A stretch of DNA of 64,000 nucleotides from Bacteroidaceae bacterium (GCA_017503065.1 JAFVTT010000005.1:10652-74651); one strand, 5' to 3'. Shown: positions 51,350-60,661, numbered from the stretch's first letter. The notes: generated by a model not told the origin, from the sequence alone. Made by a program: numbers and translations.

Positions 51350-51380
51350 AGAGGCGCAACCACAGTTGGTTTGCGCCTCT
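51350..51380 (-). terminator. Hairpin downstream of phosphohexomutase gene
   Basis: AGAGGCGCAA and TTGCGCCTCT form a 10-bp perfect stem with CC/GG extension, 39 bp after the gene's stop. On the minus strand it is followed by AAACTTTATC, so the T-tract is weak. Confidence 0.6.
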
Positions 51381-51418
51381 ATTATTTATTGCCAGCCCTG
51401 ATGGGCGAGGGGTAGGGA

Positions 51419-53161
51419 TTAGAGTCCGAGTGACTTCTTGATTTCCTCCACCTTGGCCTTTGCCTTCTCTACGAGTTCGGTGTACTGGCAGGCACAGGTC
51501 ATGCTGTCCTTGATTTCGCAGTAGAACTTGATCTTAGGCTCTGTACCGGAGGGACGTACGCTTATCTTGGTGCCGTCCTCGCAGAAGTACTGCAGCACAT
51601 TGCTTGTTGCGGGGAAGTCCAGTTTGCTTTCGTTGCCCTGTCCGTCCTTGGCAACCAGAGTCTGGTAGTCCTTGGTGAGGACAACAGGACTGCCGGCAAT
51701 CTCCTTGGGAGCCTTCTCGCCGCGGAAGTCAACCATCATCTGCTTGATTTCGTCGGCACCAGACTTACCGGGCTTGGTAACGTTGATGGTGTACTCGAAA
51801 CTGAAGCCATACTCTTTGTAGATGTCCATCAGCAGGTCGTACAGGGTCTTGCCCTGATCCTTTGCCCATGCCGCAATCTCGCAGATAAGGCAGATGCTGG
51901 CTGGAGCGTCCTTGTCTCGAACCTTGTCGTAGGGCAGGAAGCCGAAACTCTCCTCGCCGCCGCCGATGTACTTCTGCTTGCCTTCGGAGATGGCAATCTC
52001 GCGTGCAATCCACTTGAAGCCTGTGTAGCAGTCGCGCAGTTCCACGTTGTTCTTCTTTGCCATCTCGGCGATTACCTCGGTGGTAACGATGGTCTTCACG
52101 AGGAAGTCGCTGGGCTTGAGTTGGCCAAGGGCAATCTTGTTCTTGATGATGTAGTAGACGAACATCATGGCGGTCTGGTTGCCGTTGATAATCTGCCATT
52201 CACCCTCGGGGTTGCGGCAAACGATGGCCAGACGGTCGGCGTCGGGGTCGGTGGCAACAACGAGGTCGGCATTCAACTTGGTACCCAGGTTCATGCCCAG
52301 TGTCATAGCCTCGGCATTCTCGGGGTTGGGGCTAACCACGGTGGGGAAGTCGCCGTCGACAATCATCTGCTCGGGAACAACGTTGATGTTCTGGAAGCCC
52401 CATGAGCGCAAGCACAGGGGAACGATGACGCGTCCTGTTCCGTGCATGGCGCTGTAAACGATGTTCAGGTCCTTCTGGCGCAGGATGACGTCCTGGTCTA
52501 TCATGGCTTCCTTCACGGCGGTCATGTAGTCATAGTCCATCTCGCCGCCGATAACCTGGATGAGGTCCCAGTTGGGTTCGAACTTCACGTCGTCTATCTG
52601 TACCTTGTTCACCTCGTCGATGATACCCTTGTCGTGCGGAGCCAGTACCTGTGCACCGTCAGCCCAGTAAGCCTTGTATCCGTTGTACTCCTTGGGGTTG
52701 TGAGAAGCGGTTACGTTCACACCGGCAACGGCACCCAACTGACGGATGGCAAAACTGATTTCGGGTGTGGGACGCAGGCTTTCGAACAGGTATGCCTTGA
52801 TGCCGTTGGCGCTGAAGATGGCGGCAACGCTCTCGGCAAACATGCGTCCGTTGTTGCGGCAGTCATGACCTACAACCACGCTCTGTCCTCCCTCGGGGAA
52901 AGCCTTGTTGATGTAGTTGGCAAAGCCCTGTGTGGCCATGCCCACGATGTACTTGTTCATGCGGTTGGTGCCCACGCCCATGATACCGCGCAGACCACCA
53001 GTACCGAATTCCAGACTCTGATAGAAGGCGTCAATCAGAGGAGTCTTGTCCTCGTTGTCCAAGAGAGCCTTCACCTCTGCCTTTGTTTCGGCATCATACT
53101 TGTCACTGTCGAGCCACTTCTGTGCTTCGGCCTGACAACGCAAAATCAATTCCTGATCCAT
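51419..53161 (-). CDS. Phosphohexomutase (phosphoglucomutase/phosphomannomutase family)
   Basis: 580 residues. The alpha-D-phosphohexomutase motifs are complete: VTASHNPKEYNGYKAYW (phospho-Ser), ATDPDADRLAI (metal loop), IGGGEESFG (sugar-binding), and VRPSGTEPKIKFYCE (phosphate-binding). The long form (~580) is the PGM2-like group that acts on glucose-1-phosphate or phosphopentoses; the exact substrate is not decided by these motifs. It links glycolysis with nucleotide-sugar synthesis. Own promoter TATCTTTG at 53208-53215. Confidence 0.92.
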   Translation of the reverse strand: MDQELILRCQAEAQKWLDSDKYDAETKAEVKALLDNEDKTPLIDAFYQSLEFGTGGLRGIMGVGTNRMNKYIVGMATQGFANYINKAFPEGGQSVVVGHDCRNNGRMFAESVAAIFSANGIKAYLFESLRPTPEISFAIRQLGAVAGVNVTASHNPKEYNGYKAYWADGAQVLAPHDKGIIDEVNKVQIDDVKFEPNWDLIQVIGGEMDYDYMTAVKEAMIDQDVILRQKDLNIVYSAMHGTGRVIVPLCLRSWGFQNINVVPEQMIVDGDFPTVVSPNPENAEAMTLGMNLGTKLNADLVVATDPDADRLAIVCRNPEGEWQIINGNQTAMMFVYYIIKNKIALGQLKPSDFLVKTIVTTEVIAEMAKKNNVELRDCYTGFKWIAREIAISEGKQKYIGGGEESFGFLPYDKVRDKDAPASICLICEIAAWAKDQGKTLYDLLMDIYKEYGFSFEYTINVTKPGKSGADEIKQMMVDFRGEKAPKEIAGSPVVLTKDYQTLVAKDGQGNESKLDFPATSNVLQYFCEDGTKISVRPSGTEPKIKFYCEIKDSMTCACQYTELVEKAKAKVEEIKKSLGL

Positions 53162-53207
53162 GATAAATTATAGATTTAATGTTAGTGATTAATCGTATTT
53201 ACGCATA

Positions 53208-53215
53208 CAAAGATA
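53208..53215 (-). promoter_or_regulatory. -7 box of phosphohexomutase gene promoter
   Basis: TATCTTTG on the minus strand, 46 nt upstream of the ATG. Confidence 0.65.
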
Positions 53216-53346
53216 GGAATTATTTAGGGGAACGCCAAATACTTGAGGTAAATTTTTGACATTGTCATGGCATAGTGTAGTGAAGGCGACTTCCTGTTTG
53301 TCGCAAAAAAAATGCCCTTTCAACTATCCCAAATACTGAAAGAATA

Positions 53347-53379
53347 GAGGCAAGGACCTGTTTCCCAAGTCCTTGCCTC
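53347..53379 (-). terminator. Hairpin next to ppdK-like 3' remnant
   Basis: GAGGCAAGGAC, loop CTGTTTCCCAA, GTCCTTGCCTC: perfect 11-bp stem, followed on the minus strand by TATTCTTT. It lies just beyond the stop of the remnant at 53408-53437. Confidence 0.65.
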
Positions 53380-53407
53380 GTATCTAATAGTTTTCAGTCT
53401 CTTGTGT

Positions 53408-53437
53408 TTACTGCTCAACAGCAGCCTGTGCAGCAGC
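53408..53437 (-). pseudogene. Remnant matching the last codons of ppdK
   Basis: 29 of 30 bases match 57808-57837, the 3' end of ppdK. Translated on the minus strand it ends AAAQAAVEQ and stop, where ppdK ends AAAQAAVEE. Upstream similarity stops abruptly at TAATAG. It is followed by a terminator-like hairpin in the same orientation. Confidence 0.5.
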
Positions 53438-54269
53438 TAATAGATATTGATTATCAGAGAGTTACAGGATTTTTGTAAACTACTGGCGACTCTTTTGCGA
53501 CACATTCTGCACGTTTTTACACGCTCATGGCAACGATAAACGTGTTTTTACGGCAGAAAAATCTCTTTCTATGTCATATTTTCAATTTTTGGTTTTACAA
53601 TAAATTGCTCGACTCAGGTCTCACAATCGTTAACTGTAAATGCTTCATGTATTCTATAGAACCATAGCCCTCAGAAACACTCTGCAAACTCTGTTTGCAA
53701 AGTTAATGATTTCTTCTGAATTTACGTTCATTCTGCACGTTTTTCTTGTAGAATGTGCTTGCTTTTTAACATATTTAGACGAATTGGCATCTCATCCTGC
53801 CATTATTGGCTTCAATTAAAAGAAAAACGGATGGATTCTTGCGTTGTAAGTTTAGGTTTAAGTTTAGATGTTCTTATATATATAATAAGGTAAAGTAAAC
53901 CCTACCTATAATGATCGAGTTTAATAATTTCAGTTTAGAGGTTCATGTATTATACATGGATAAACGTAAACCTAAACTAGTTTGACATGAGCTTCCTGAA
54001 TCCGAATTTCTCTTTTTACTGAGGAAGTACAATCACCGTTGCTCCCTCCCCTCTCGTTCATCTTTTCTTTGACTGATAAATCAGTCTTCGACCATTGTCC
54101 TTTGCTGAACCCAGCGCATCCTGCTGTAAACGGCAGGACGATTTCTTGTTGTACCTTCATTCCATAATCATTCAGAAAGTGTACTTTATCGGCCTATTCT
54201 GCACGTTCAAAACATGGTTATACAGCAGAATTATCTTATTATGTCACTTTATTATTTTGTTTTTACATT
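53438..54269. other. AT-rich gene-free stretch with repeated words
   Basis: No supportable ORF. ATTCTGCACGTTTTT occurs at 53504 and 53730, with ATTCTGCACGTTC at 54196. The segment after the 53504 and 54196 copies is also similar (GGCAGAAAAATCT...TATGTCA / AGCAGAATTATCT...TATGTCA). A 12-bp inverted repeat AGTTTAGGTTTA/TAAACCTAAACT flanks 53849-53978. A minus-strand -7-like TAACTTTG at 53698-53705 has no gene after it. It looks like decayed mobile or accessory DNA. Confidence 0.45.
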
Positions 54270-56282
54270 CTATTTCTTCATGAATTTCTTCCCCTCCTTG
54301 ATGTAGATGCCCTTTGTGCGATTGGCGATTCGTTTGCCGCTTAAATCGTAAATTGCCGAATTTGCGGTGTTGGGAGCAACAATGGAATAGACGGCTGTGT
54401 TGTGGCAGTTCATGCGGGCAACGGAGAGTCCGAGGCCACCATAATGGGTGAGCCAGATGAGGTCACGCTTTATGTCAAGGGTGATTTTCGTCACCTCATT
54501 GAGGGCGATGCCTGAGTTGTCGGTGTCGTAGGTCGTCCAAACGGTTTCATCGTAGCAAACGAGGCCGACGTCACCAGCTGTGGCTATCCATAGACGATTG
54601 TCGGCATCGACCTGTACATCCCAGAAGCAGTCGCTGGGCAGCGGCGAGTTGTTGTGGTTGTAGGTCGTACATGCGTTTCCGTCGAAGCATGTCAATCCCA
54701 GACCATATTCTGAGCCCATTTTGTCGGGATAGCGAGGGTCGCGACAGTTCAACCAAAGGATGTCGTTATTGTCGACGGTCACCAATCCCACATAATTGGA
54801 CGGGATGGAGGAATTGGAGGTGGTGTAGTTTCTCCATGTTGTTCCATCAAAGCTGAACAAGCCACTGCCGAAGGTGCCGCACCAGATACGGTTGCTGCTG
54901 TCGAAGGCCATGCACTGAACTGTCTCTGTGAGGCTGGAATTGTTCTTGTTGTAGACCGTCCAAGTCTCGCCATCGCGCATGTAGAGGCCTTTATTCGTGG
55001 CAATCCAGAGGCGGTTCTTGCGGTCGAACTTGATGAGGTTGGCGTCTGCCTCGCTAAATGGATAGTCGGTTCTCATGTAAGCTTTCTTGCCCGTAGCGGT
55101 TATTTCAACGAGGCAGGTGTCGGTGGCAAACCAGGGCCAGAGTAGCCAGACGTTGCCGTTACGGTCGGCTTCAGTCTGAGCAGTCTGCGACATAGCCTCA
55201 AATTTATAATCGCCCGTGTCTATATTGTATTTCTGAAGGCCATAGAGCGAGCCTACATAGAAGTTGCCGCCAGCATTAATACAACCGCTCTTTAATGACA
55301 TCGTATTATCATATAGTACATTGTCAATAAGGTTGACAGCAGTCAGTCCATTATCCGTGAGCTTTAGCAAACCCTCGAAGCGCGACCCTACATAAACATT
55401 GTCGTTGTCAACATCAATGGCTAACAGGTAATCGTTAGCGACGTTCAACTGATAGGGATAGGCCGTGAAGTTCGTACCGTCATACTTAGTGATAGAGCGG
55501 TCGCCCATCAACCACAGATTGCCTTTCTCGTCAATAGTCAGGTCAATGATGTTCGTCTCGGCCAAGGCAGAATTGTCAGGTGTGAAATGTGTGAAATCGG
55601 TGCCGTCAAACTTGACGAGACCATTGTTCGTAGCTATCCACAGGCATCCGTCCTTGTCTGTTTCGATATTGTTTGCTTTCCCGTATGGAATGTTGTAAGG
55701 CACAAGATCATTACCAGTAAATACACAGAGGTTATACCTATTCAATGCATCGTAGCACGCCACCCATATACGTCCGTCATCATCGGCCCTAATCTTCTTG
55801 ACGTAGGAATAGGGACTAATTGGGTTGATGTCATAAATGGCTGTGCATTTTTTGCCGTCGAAAGCATATAAATATGCAATACTGCCCACGAGCATGGTTC
55901 CGTCAGCATTGAAATAGACCCCCGAAATGTTCTGGTTAATGAGAAAGCCTGCATTCTTTATGTCAAACTTCTCTATCCCGCCGTCAGTCACCTTTGCCAA
56001 GCCGTTATATTCCGTGCCAACCCACAGCTCGCCATGGTGCATCGCCATGTCGGTAATCGAATTGCTCGTCATGCTCCCGTCAGCGCGTTTGAGCACCGTC
56101 TGCTCACCGCTCTGCTTGTCAATCTTCACGATGCCGCCTTTCGTGCCCACGTACAAGAAGCTCTGGTCATGGATGATTTTCGTCACGAAGTTCTTGCTCG
56201 AAATGTTCTGCCAGTTCGTCAGCTGGGCCTGCGCCGTGATGGCGATAAGGAAGAAGAGCGTGTAAAGGATAATTTTCTTCAT
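54270..56282 (-). CDS. Secreted multi-blade beta-propeller (two-component-regulator-propeller type) with C-terminal sorting-like tail
   Basis: 670 residues with signal peptide MKKIILYTLFFLIAITAQAQ. At least ten Reg_prop-like blades follow, e.g. MHHGELWVGTEYNGLAKVTDGG, ADDDGRIWVACYD, DKDGCLWIATNNGLVKFDGTDFTHF, DRKNRLWIATNKGLYMRDG, DSSNRIWCGTFGSGLFSFDGTTW. The C-terminal ~35 residues (NSAIYDLSGKRIANRTKGIYIKEGKKFMKK) are a short type-A-like T9SS sorting tail. It lacks kinase or DNA-binding domains, unlike hybrid two-component systems, so it is probably a secreted or surface binding protein. It starts 17 bp after a Fic gene on the same strand. Confidence 0.8.
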   Translation of the reverse strand: MKKIILYTLFFLIAITAQAQLTNWQNISSKNFVTKIIHDQSFLYVGTKGGIVKIDKQSGEQTVLKRADGSMTSNSITDMAMHHGELWVGTEYNGLAKVTDGGIEKFDIKNAGFLINQNISGVYFNADGTMLVGSIAYLYAFDGKKCTAIYDINPISPYSYVKKIRADDDGRIWVACYDALNRYNLCVFTGNDLVPYNIPYGKANNIETDKDGCLWIATNNGLVKFDGTDFTHFTPDNSALAETNIIDLTIDEKGNLWLMGDRSITKYDGTNFTAYPYQLNVANDYLLAIDVDNDNVYVGSRFEGLLKLTDNGLTAVNLIDNVLYDNTMSLKSGCINAGGNFYVGSLYGLQKYNIDTGDYKFEAMSQTAQTEADRNGNVWLLWPWFATDTCLVEITATGKKAYMRTDYPFSEADANLIKFDRKNRLWIATNKGLYMRDGETWTVYNKNNSSLTETVQCMAFDSSNRIWCGTFGSGLFSFDGTTWRNYTTSNSSIPSNYVGLVTVDNNDILWLNCRDPRYPDKMGSEYGLGLTCFDGNACTTYNHNNSPLPSDCFWDVQVDADNRLWIATAGDVGLVCYDETVWTTYDTDNSGIALNEVTKITLDIKRDLIWLTHYGGLGLSVARMNCHNTAVYSIVAPNTANSAIYDLSGKRIANRTKGIYIKEGKKFMKK

Positions 56283-56299
56283 ATCTTTACATTCTTTTA

Positions 56300-57595
56300 C
56301 TATTCTCTATTGCTTATAACCATATACGAGCAATATTTGCTGAGCAGATTGGATAATGGCATATCGCCTTTTTGGTATCGGTCAGCATCGAGTTTTAGAA
56401 TTCTTTCGCATATAGTTTTCTTACCTTTATACAACGCATTGAGATATGGAATGCCATTCTCCTCAGTGATGCTTACCTCTGTAAAGAATTGCGTCAAGTC
56501 CTCTGCATCATAGACGATGGAGTAACTTGGGCGTTTGGCTCCAGGAATGTCCTCTCTCAGGATGTTCTTGTCAACCAAATCCTGTATGTCGCGTATGGCC
56601 GTGTCTTTCGAGCACTTTGCCAATGTTGCCCATGTCTTGGATGTTATCTTTGCCTCGTAGCCGTCAAGAAAGAGATTAAGCATCTGGGTCTGTCGCTCAG
56701 TCATTGGAACAGACGAAGCTTTCTGCCAGAAGAAACTCTTATTTAGGATTGTAGTCACGATGGTATCTGCCTCGTCAAGGGCATCCACCAATTTCTGCAT
56801 GTACCACACCAACCACTCCGTTATATCGCCATCGCCATGCTGCATCCGCTCCAGAATGTCATAGTAGTGATTCTTGTCCTTGTTAATCTGTGATGAGACA
56901 TTATAGAAACGGAAATCACTCTTCTCTCCACGAGCCAGAAGCATGTCTGAAAGGATGCGAGCCAACCGACCATTGCCATCCTCAAAGGGATGAATGCTCA
57001 CAAACCAGAAATGGGCAACGGCAGATCGAATAACACTATTCACTGGCTCCTCACCATCAAACCATGTGAGGAACTTTTCCATCTCCTTTTCGACACGGTC
57101 TGGAGAAGGTGCAATATAGTGGATTTTCTCGCGCCCAAACATTCCGCTGACAATATGCTCCTCGTTTGTGCGGTACTGACCTATTTCTATCTGGTTGCCT
57201 TCACTATAGCCTGAAGGGAAAAACGCAGCTTGCCACGCACATAGTTTCTCTTTACTGAGGGGCATGTCATAGTGTTGTACCGCTTCAAGCATTACGCCAA
57301 CAACAGAATCGACGTAATGTGATGGCGCGGTGTATTTCACGTTCTCTATCCCAAGTTTCCGGGCAATGGAAGAACGAACCTGATCAACATTCAGTCGTAT
57401 GCCCTCTATCTCCGAAGAATATACTACATCGTATGTCAGGTTCTCTGCCATTGCACGGAGTTTGCTGTCAAATCCCAGCGAACTCAGCCTGCCGTAAAGC
57501 AAGCCCTGCTTACGGAATACTTTTTCCTGAAGGAGTGACACCTCAGAAGCATCCCAACGGAAGTCCGTCCAATTGTCTCTTTCGTGTATATACAT
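56300..57595 (-). CDS. Fic-family protein with DUF4172-like N-terminus
   Basis: 431 residues from ATG 57593-57595 (MYIHERDNWTDFRWD); the longer reading passes through the promoter at 57659-57666. The N-terminal DUF4172-like region contains VYSSEIEGIRL, fitting the (S/T)xxxE(G/N) inhibitory helix of class II Fic proteins. The Fic core is HPFEDGNGRLARIL (~232, catalytic His intact), followed by a linker and a winged-helix-like part (MTERQTQMLNLFLDGYEAKITSKTWATLAKCSKDTAIRDIQDLVDKNIL). Fic proteins usually transfer AMP from ATP to protein hydroxyls; the target is unknown. The HTH-like C-terminus suggests DNA binding and autoregulation. Lower G+C and isolated context suggest an accessory gene. Confidence 0.87.
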   Translation of the reverse strand: MYIHERDNWTDFRWDASEVSLLQEKVFRKQGLLYGRLSSLGFDSKLRAMAENLTYDVVYSSEIEGIRLNVDQVRSSIARKLGIENVKYTAPSHYVDSVVGVMLEAVQHYDMPLSKEKLCAWQAAFFPSGYSEGNQIEIGQYRTNEEHIVSGMFGREKIHYIAPSPDRVEKEMEKFLTWFDGEEPVNSVIRSAVAHFWFVSIHPFEDGNGRLARILSDMLLARGEKSDFRFYNVSSQINKDKNHYYDILERMQHGDGDITEWLVWYMQKLVDALDEADTIVTTILNKSFFWQKASSVPMTERQTQMLNLFLDGYEAKITSKTWATLAKCSKDTAIRDIQDLVDKNILREDIPGAKRPSYSIVYDAEDLTQFFTEVSITEENGIPYLNALYKGKKTICERILKLDADRYQKGDMPLSNLLSKYCSYMVISNRE

Positions 57596-57610
57596 AACGA
57601 TTCCTACTTT

Positions 57611-57712
57611 GTGCGACAAAATACCATTTATAACGTCGCAAATTCTGCGGTAAAAATACAAAGTTATTGTCGAATAGCCAAACAAATCTGCAAATAATCG
57701 CATATTATGCGA
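57611..57712. promoter_or_regulatory. Fic promoter region with GCGAC/GTCGC motifs and a palindrome
   Basis: The minus-strand -7 box TAACTTTG is at 57659-57666. TGCGAC (57612-57617) and GTCGCA (57635-57640) lie in the leader. The palindrome TCGCATATTATGCGA (57698-57712) lies ~32 bp upstream of the -7 box and contains the same GCGA half-site. These are candidate operator sites. Confidence 0.45.
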
Positions 57713-57753
57713 CGTTTTTGTCTCCCAAACGTCGAAAGCATTCTTGGAGACAC

Positions 57754-57788
57754 AAAAAGAGACCTGCCCAAACGGACAGGTCCCTTTT
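57754..57788 (-). terminator. Intrinsic terminator of ppdK
   Basis: On the minus strand AAAAGGGACCTGTCC, loop GTTTG, GGCAGGTCTCTTTTT: strong stem with T-tract, 20 bp past the ppdK stop. Confidence 0.85.
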
Positions 57789-57807
57789 AATATATCGGAG
57801 AGTTAAA

Positions 57808-60528
57808 TTACTCCTCAACAGCAGCCTGTGCAGCAGCCAGGCGTGCGATGGGCACACGGAAGGGAGAGCAGCTCACGTAGTTCAGACCTACCTTGTGGCA
57901 GAACTTAACAGATGAGGGCTCACCACCATGCTCACCACAGATACCGCACTTCAGCTCGGGACGAACTGAGCGACCACGCTCTACAGCCATCTCTACCAAC
58001 TGGCCTACACCGTTCTGGTCGAGAACCTGGAAGGGGTCTACCTTCAGGATCTTCTTCTCCAGGTATACGGGCAAGAAGCTGGCGATGTCGTCACGAGAGT
58101 AACCGAAGGTCATCTGTGTCAGGTCATTGGTACCGAATGAGAAGTACTCGGCACGAGAAGCGATGCGGTTAGCGGTCAGGGCGGCACGAGGAATCTCGAT
58201 CATTGTACCAACCTTGAACTCAACCTCAACACCTTCCTCTGCGAACAGAGCGGCAGCGGTCTCGCGGATAACCTTCTCCTGAGCCTCAAACTCGTACAGG
58301 ATACCTGTCAGAGGAACCATGATTTCGGGATGGGGATCGCCGCCTTCCTTCTTGATCTGGCATGCAGCGCCCAGGATAGCGCGGGTCTGCATCTCGGTGA
58401 TTTCGGGATATGTGTTGCCCAGACGGCAGCCACGGTGACCCAGCATGGGGTTAGCCTCGCAAAGGCTCTCAACGCGCTGCTGGATGTACTGTACGGTAAC
58501 ACCCATTGCCTTGGCCATCTCTTCCTGACCCTTCTGATCGTGGGGTACGAACTCGTGCAGAGGAGGATCGAGCAGACGAACGTTTACGGGACAGCCGTCC
58601 ATAGCCTTGAAGATGCCGTAGAAGTCAGCCTTCTGGTAGGGCAGCAGCTTGGCCAGAGCAGCCTTGCGGCCCTCAGCGTTCTGGGCAAGGATCATCTCAC
58701 GCATGGCAACGATCTTCTCAGCCTCGAAGAACATGTGCTCGGTACGGCACAGACCGATACCAACGGCACCGAAGTTGCGTGCAACCTGTGCATCGTGGGG
58801 AGTATCAGCGTTGGTGCGAACAACCAGCTTGGTGTACTTCTCGCAGAGAGCCATCAGGTCGGCGAAGTCACCGCTGAGCTCTGCAGCCTTGGTCTCAACC
58901 TGGCCGTTGTAAATCTCACCGGTAGTACCGTTCAGAGAAATATAGTCACCCTCCTTCAGGAGAACGCCGTCAACCTCTACAGTACGAGCCTTGTAGTCGA
59001 TGTTCAGGGCACCAGCACCTGATACACAGCACTTACCCATACCACGGGCAACAACAGCAGCGTGAGAGGTCATACCGCCACGTGCGGTCAGGATACCCTC
59101 AGCAACAGCCATACCGGCGAGGTCCTCGGGAGAGGTCTCGATACGAACCATAACAACCTTCTTGCCGTCCTCTGCCCACTTGGCAGCGTCGTCGGCGAAG
59201 AATACGATCTGACCGGTAGCGGCGCCGGGAGATGCGGGAAGACCGCGTGTCAGAACCTTAGCGCTCTTCAGGGCAGCCTTGTCAAATACGGGGTGCAGAA
59301 GCTCGTCGAGCTTGTTGGGCTCGCAACGCAGAAGAGCGGTCTTCTCGTCGATAAGGCCCTCGCGTACGAGGTCCATGGCGATCTTAACCATGGCAGAACC
59401 GGTACGCTTGCCGTTACGTGTCTGCAAGAACCAGAGCTTGCCTTCCTGTACGGTGAACTCCATATCCTGCATGTCGCGGTAGTGGTTCTCCAGCTTGTTC
59501 TGCAGCATGTCGAGTTCCTTGTAGATCTCGGGCATAGCCTCTTCCATAGAAGGATACTTTGCTACGCGCTCCTCTTCTGAGATACCTGCACGCTCTGCCC
59601 AGCGCTGAGAGCCGATCTTGGTGATCTGCTGAGGTGTGCGGATACCGGCAACAACGTCCTCACCCTGTGCATTGATCAAGTACTCACCGTTGAAGAGGTT
59701 CTCACCGTTACCGGCATCGCGGCTGAAGCATACACCAGTTGCAGAGGTGTCGCCCATGTTACCGAATACCATTGCCTGTACGTTAACGGCAGTACCCCAT
59801 TCTGCGGGAATACCTTCCATCTTACGATAGAGGATAGCACGGTCGTTCATCCAGCTGTCGAACACAGCGCAGATAGCACCCCAGAGCTGCTCGTAAGAGT
59901 CGTTGGGGAAGTCCTTGCCGGTCTGCTCCTTAACGGCAGCCTTGAACTTCTTAACCAGTTCCTTGAGGTCCTCTACCTCGAGTTCGTTGTCGAGCTTAAC
60001 GCCCTTAGCTTCCTTCACCTCTTCGATGATAGCCTCGAATGGATCGATATCTTCCTTGTTTACGGGCTTCATGCCGAGAACAACGTCGCCATACATCTGC
60101 ACGAAACGACGGTAAGAGTCCCATGCGAAACGTGCGTTGCCAGTCTTGCGGATCATACCCTCAACAACCTCGTCGTTAAGACCAAGGTTCAGGATGGTGT
60201 CCATCATACCGGGCATAGAAGCGCGAGCACCAGAACGAACTGAAACGAGCAAGGGGTTCTCGACATCACCGAACTTAGAGTTCATCAGGTTTTCGATGTT
60301 GGCAACGGCCTTCATTACGTCGTCTTTCAAGAGAGCAACAACCTGCTCCTTGCCAACCTCGTAATACTCGTTACATACATCAGTGGTGATGGTGAAACCT
60401 GGAGGCACGGGTACGCCGATCAGGTTCATCTCAGCAAGGTTTGCGCCCTTGCCACCGAGCAGATTTCTCATGTCTGCCTTACCTTCAGCCAAACCATTGC
60501 CGAAAGTATAAACTCTTTTCTGACTCAT
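57808..60528 (-). CDS. ppdK: Pyruvate, phosphate dikinase
   Basis: 906 residues from ATG 60526-60528 (MSQKRVYTFGNGLAEGKADMRN). Longer readings cross the promoter at 60572-60579. Domains: ATP-grasp N-terminus (LGGKGANLAEMN; RSGARASMPGMMDTILNLG), central phospho-His domain with TARGGMTSHAAVVARG (~485), and C-terminal PEP/pyruvate barrel (LDPPLHEFVP; FGTNDLTQMTFGYSRDD; CGICGEHGGEPSSVKF; catalytic Cys in NYVSCSPFRVPIARLAAAQAA). It interconverts pyruvate + ATP + Pi with PEP + AMP + PPi. With the PPi-PFK at 35353-37002 it fits a PPi-linked glycolysis. Codon use suggests strong expression. Confidence 0.97.
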   Translation of the reverse strand: MSQKRVYTFGNGLAEGKADMRNLLGGKGANLAEMNLIGVPVPPGFTITTDVCNEYYEVGKEQVVALLKDDVMKAVANIENLMNSKFGDVENPLLVSVRSGARASMPGMMDTILNLGLNDEVVEGMIRKTGNARFAWDSYRRFVQMYGDVVLGMKPVNKEDIDPFEAIIEEVKEAKGVKLDNELEVEDLKELVKKFKAAVKEQTGKDFPNDSYEQLWGAICAVFDSWMNDRAILYRKMEGIPAEWGTAVNVQAMVFGNMGDTSATGVCFSRDAGNGENLFNGEYLINAQGEDVVAGIRTPQQITKIGSQRWAERAGISEEERVAKYPSMEEAMPEIYKELDMLQNKLENHYRDMQDMEFTVQEGKLWFLQTRNGKRTGSAMVKIAMDLVREGLIDEKTALLRCEPNKLDELLHPVFDKAALKSAKVLTRGLPASPGAATGQIVFFADDAAKWAEDGKKVVMVRIETSPEDLAGMAVAEGILTARGGMTSHAAVVARGMGKCCVSGAGALNIDYKARTVEVDGVLLKEGDYISLNGTTGEIYNGQVETKAAELSGDFADLMALCEKYTKLVVRTNADTPHDAQVARNFGAVGIGLCRTEHMFFEAEKIVAMREMILAQNAEGRKAALAKLLPYQKADFYGIFKAMDGCPVNVRLLDPPLHEFVPHDQKGQEEMAKAMGVTVQYIQQRVESLCEANPMLGHRGCRLGNTYPEITEMQTRAILGAACQIKKEGGDPHPEIMVPLTGILYEFEAQEKVIRETAAALFAEEGVEVEFKVGTMIEIPRAALTANRIASRAEYFSFGTNDLTQMTFGYSRDDIASFLPVYLEKKILKVDPFQVLDQNGVGQLVEMAVERGRSVRPELKCGICGEHGGEPSSVKFCHKVGLNYVSCSPFRVPIARLAAAQAAVEE

Positions 60529-60571
60529 GTGATTTAAATTATTAATTGGGTTAATGTATAATCTCGTCATG

Positions 60572-60579
60572 CAAATATA
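60572..60579 (-). promoter_or_regulatory. -7 box of ppdK promoter
   Basis: TATATTTG on the minus strand, 43 nt upstream of the ATG. Confidence 0.7.
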
Positions 60580-60633
60580 AGGATTTATATTGAAAAGACG
60601 TTGTAAATACTTAAGAAATTCGATAAAAAAGCG

Positions 60634-60641
60634 TAATTTTG
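60634..60641 (+). promoter_or_regulatory. -7 box of rlmD promoter
   Basis: TAATTTTG, 20 nt upstream of ATG 60662; divergent from the ppdK promoter. Confidence 0.7.
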
Positions 60642-60661
60642 CACCAAACATTACATAGTAT

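Noticed and set aside
53972..54160. 62-codon minus-strand ORF in the AT-rich stretch
   Set aside because: No ribosome-binding site, promoter or recognisable composition.
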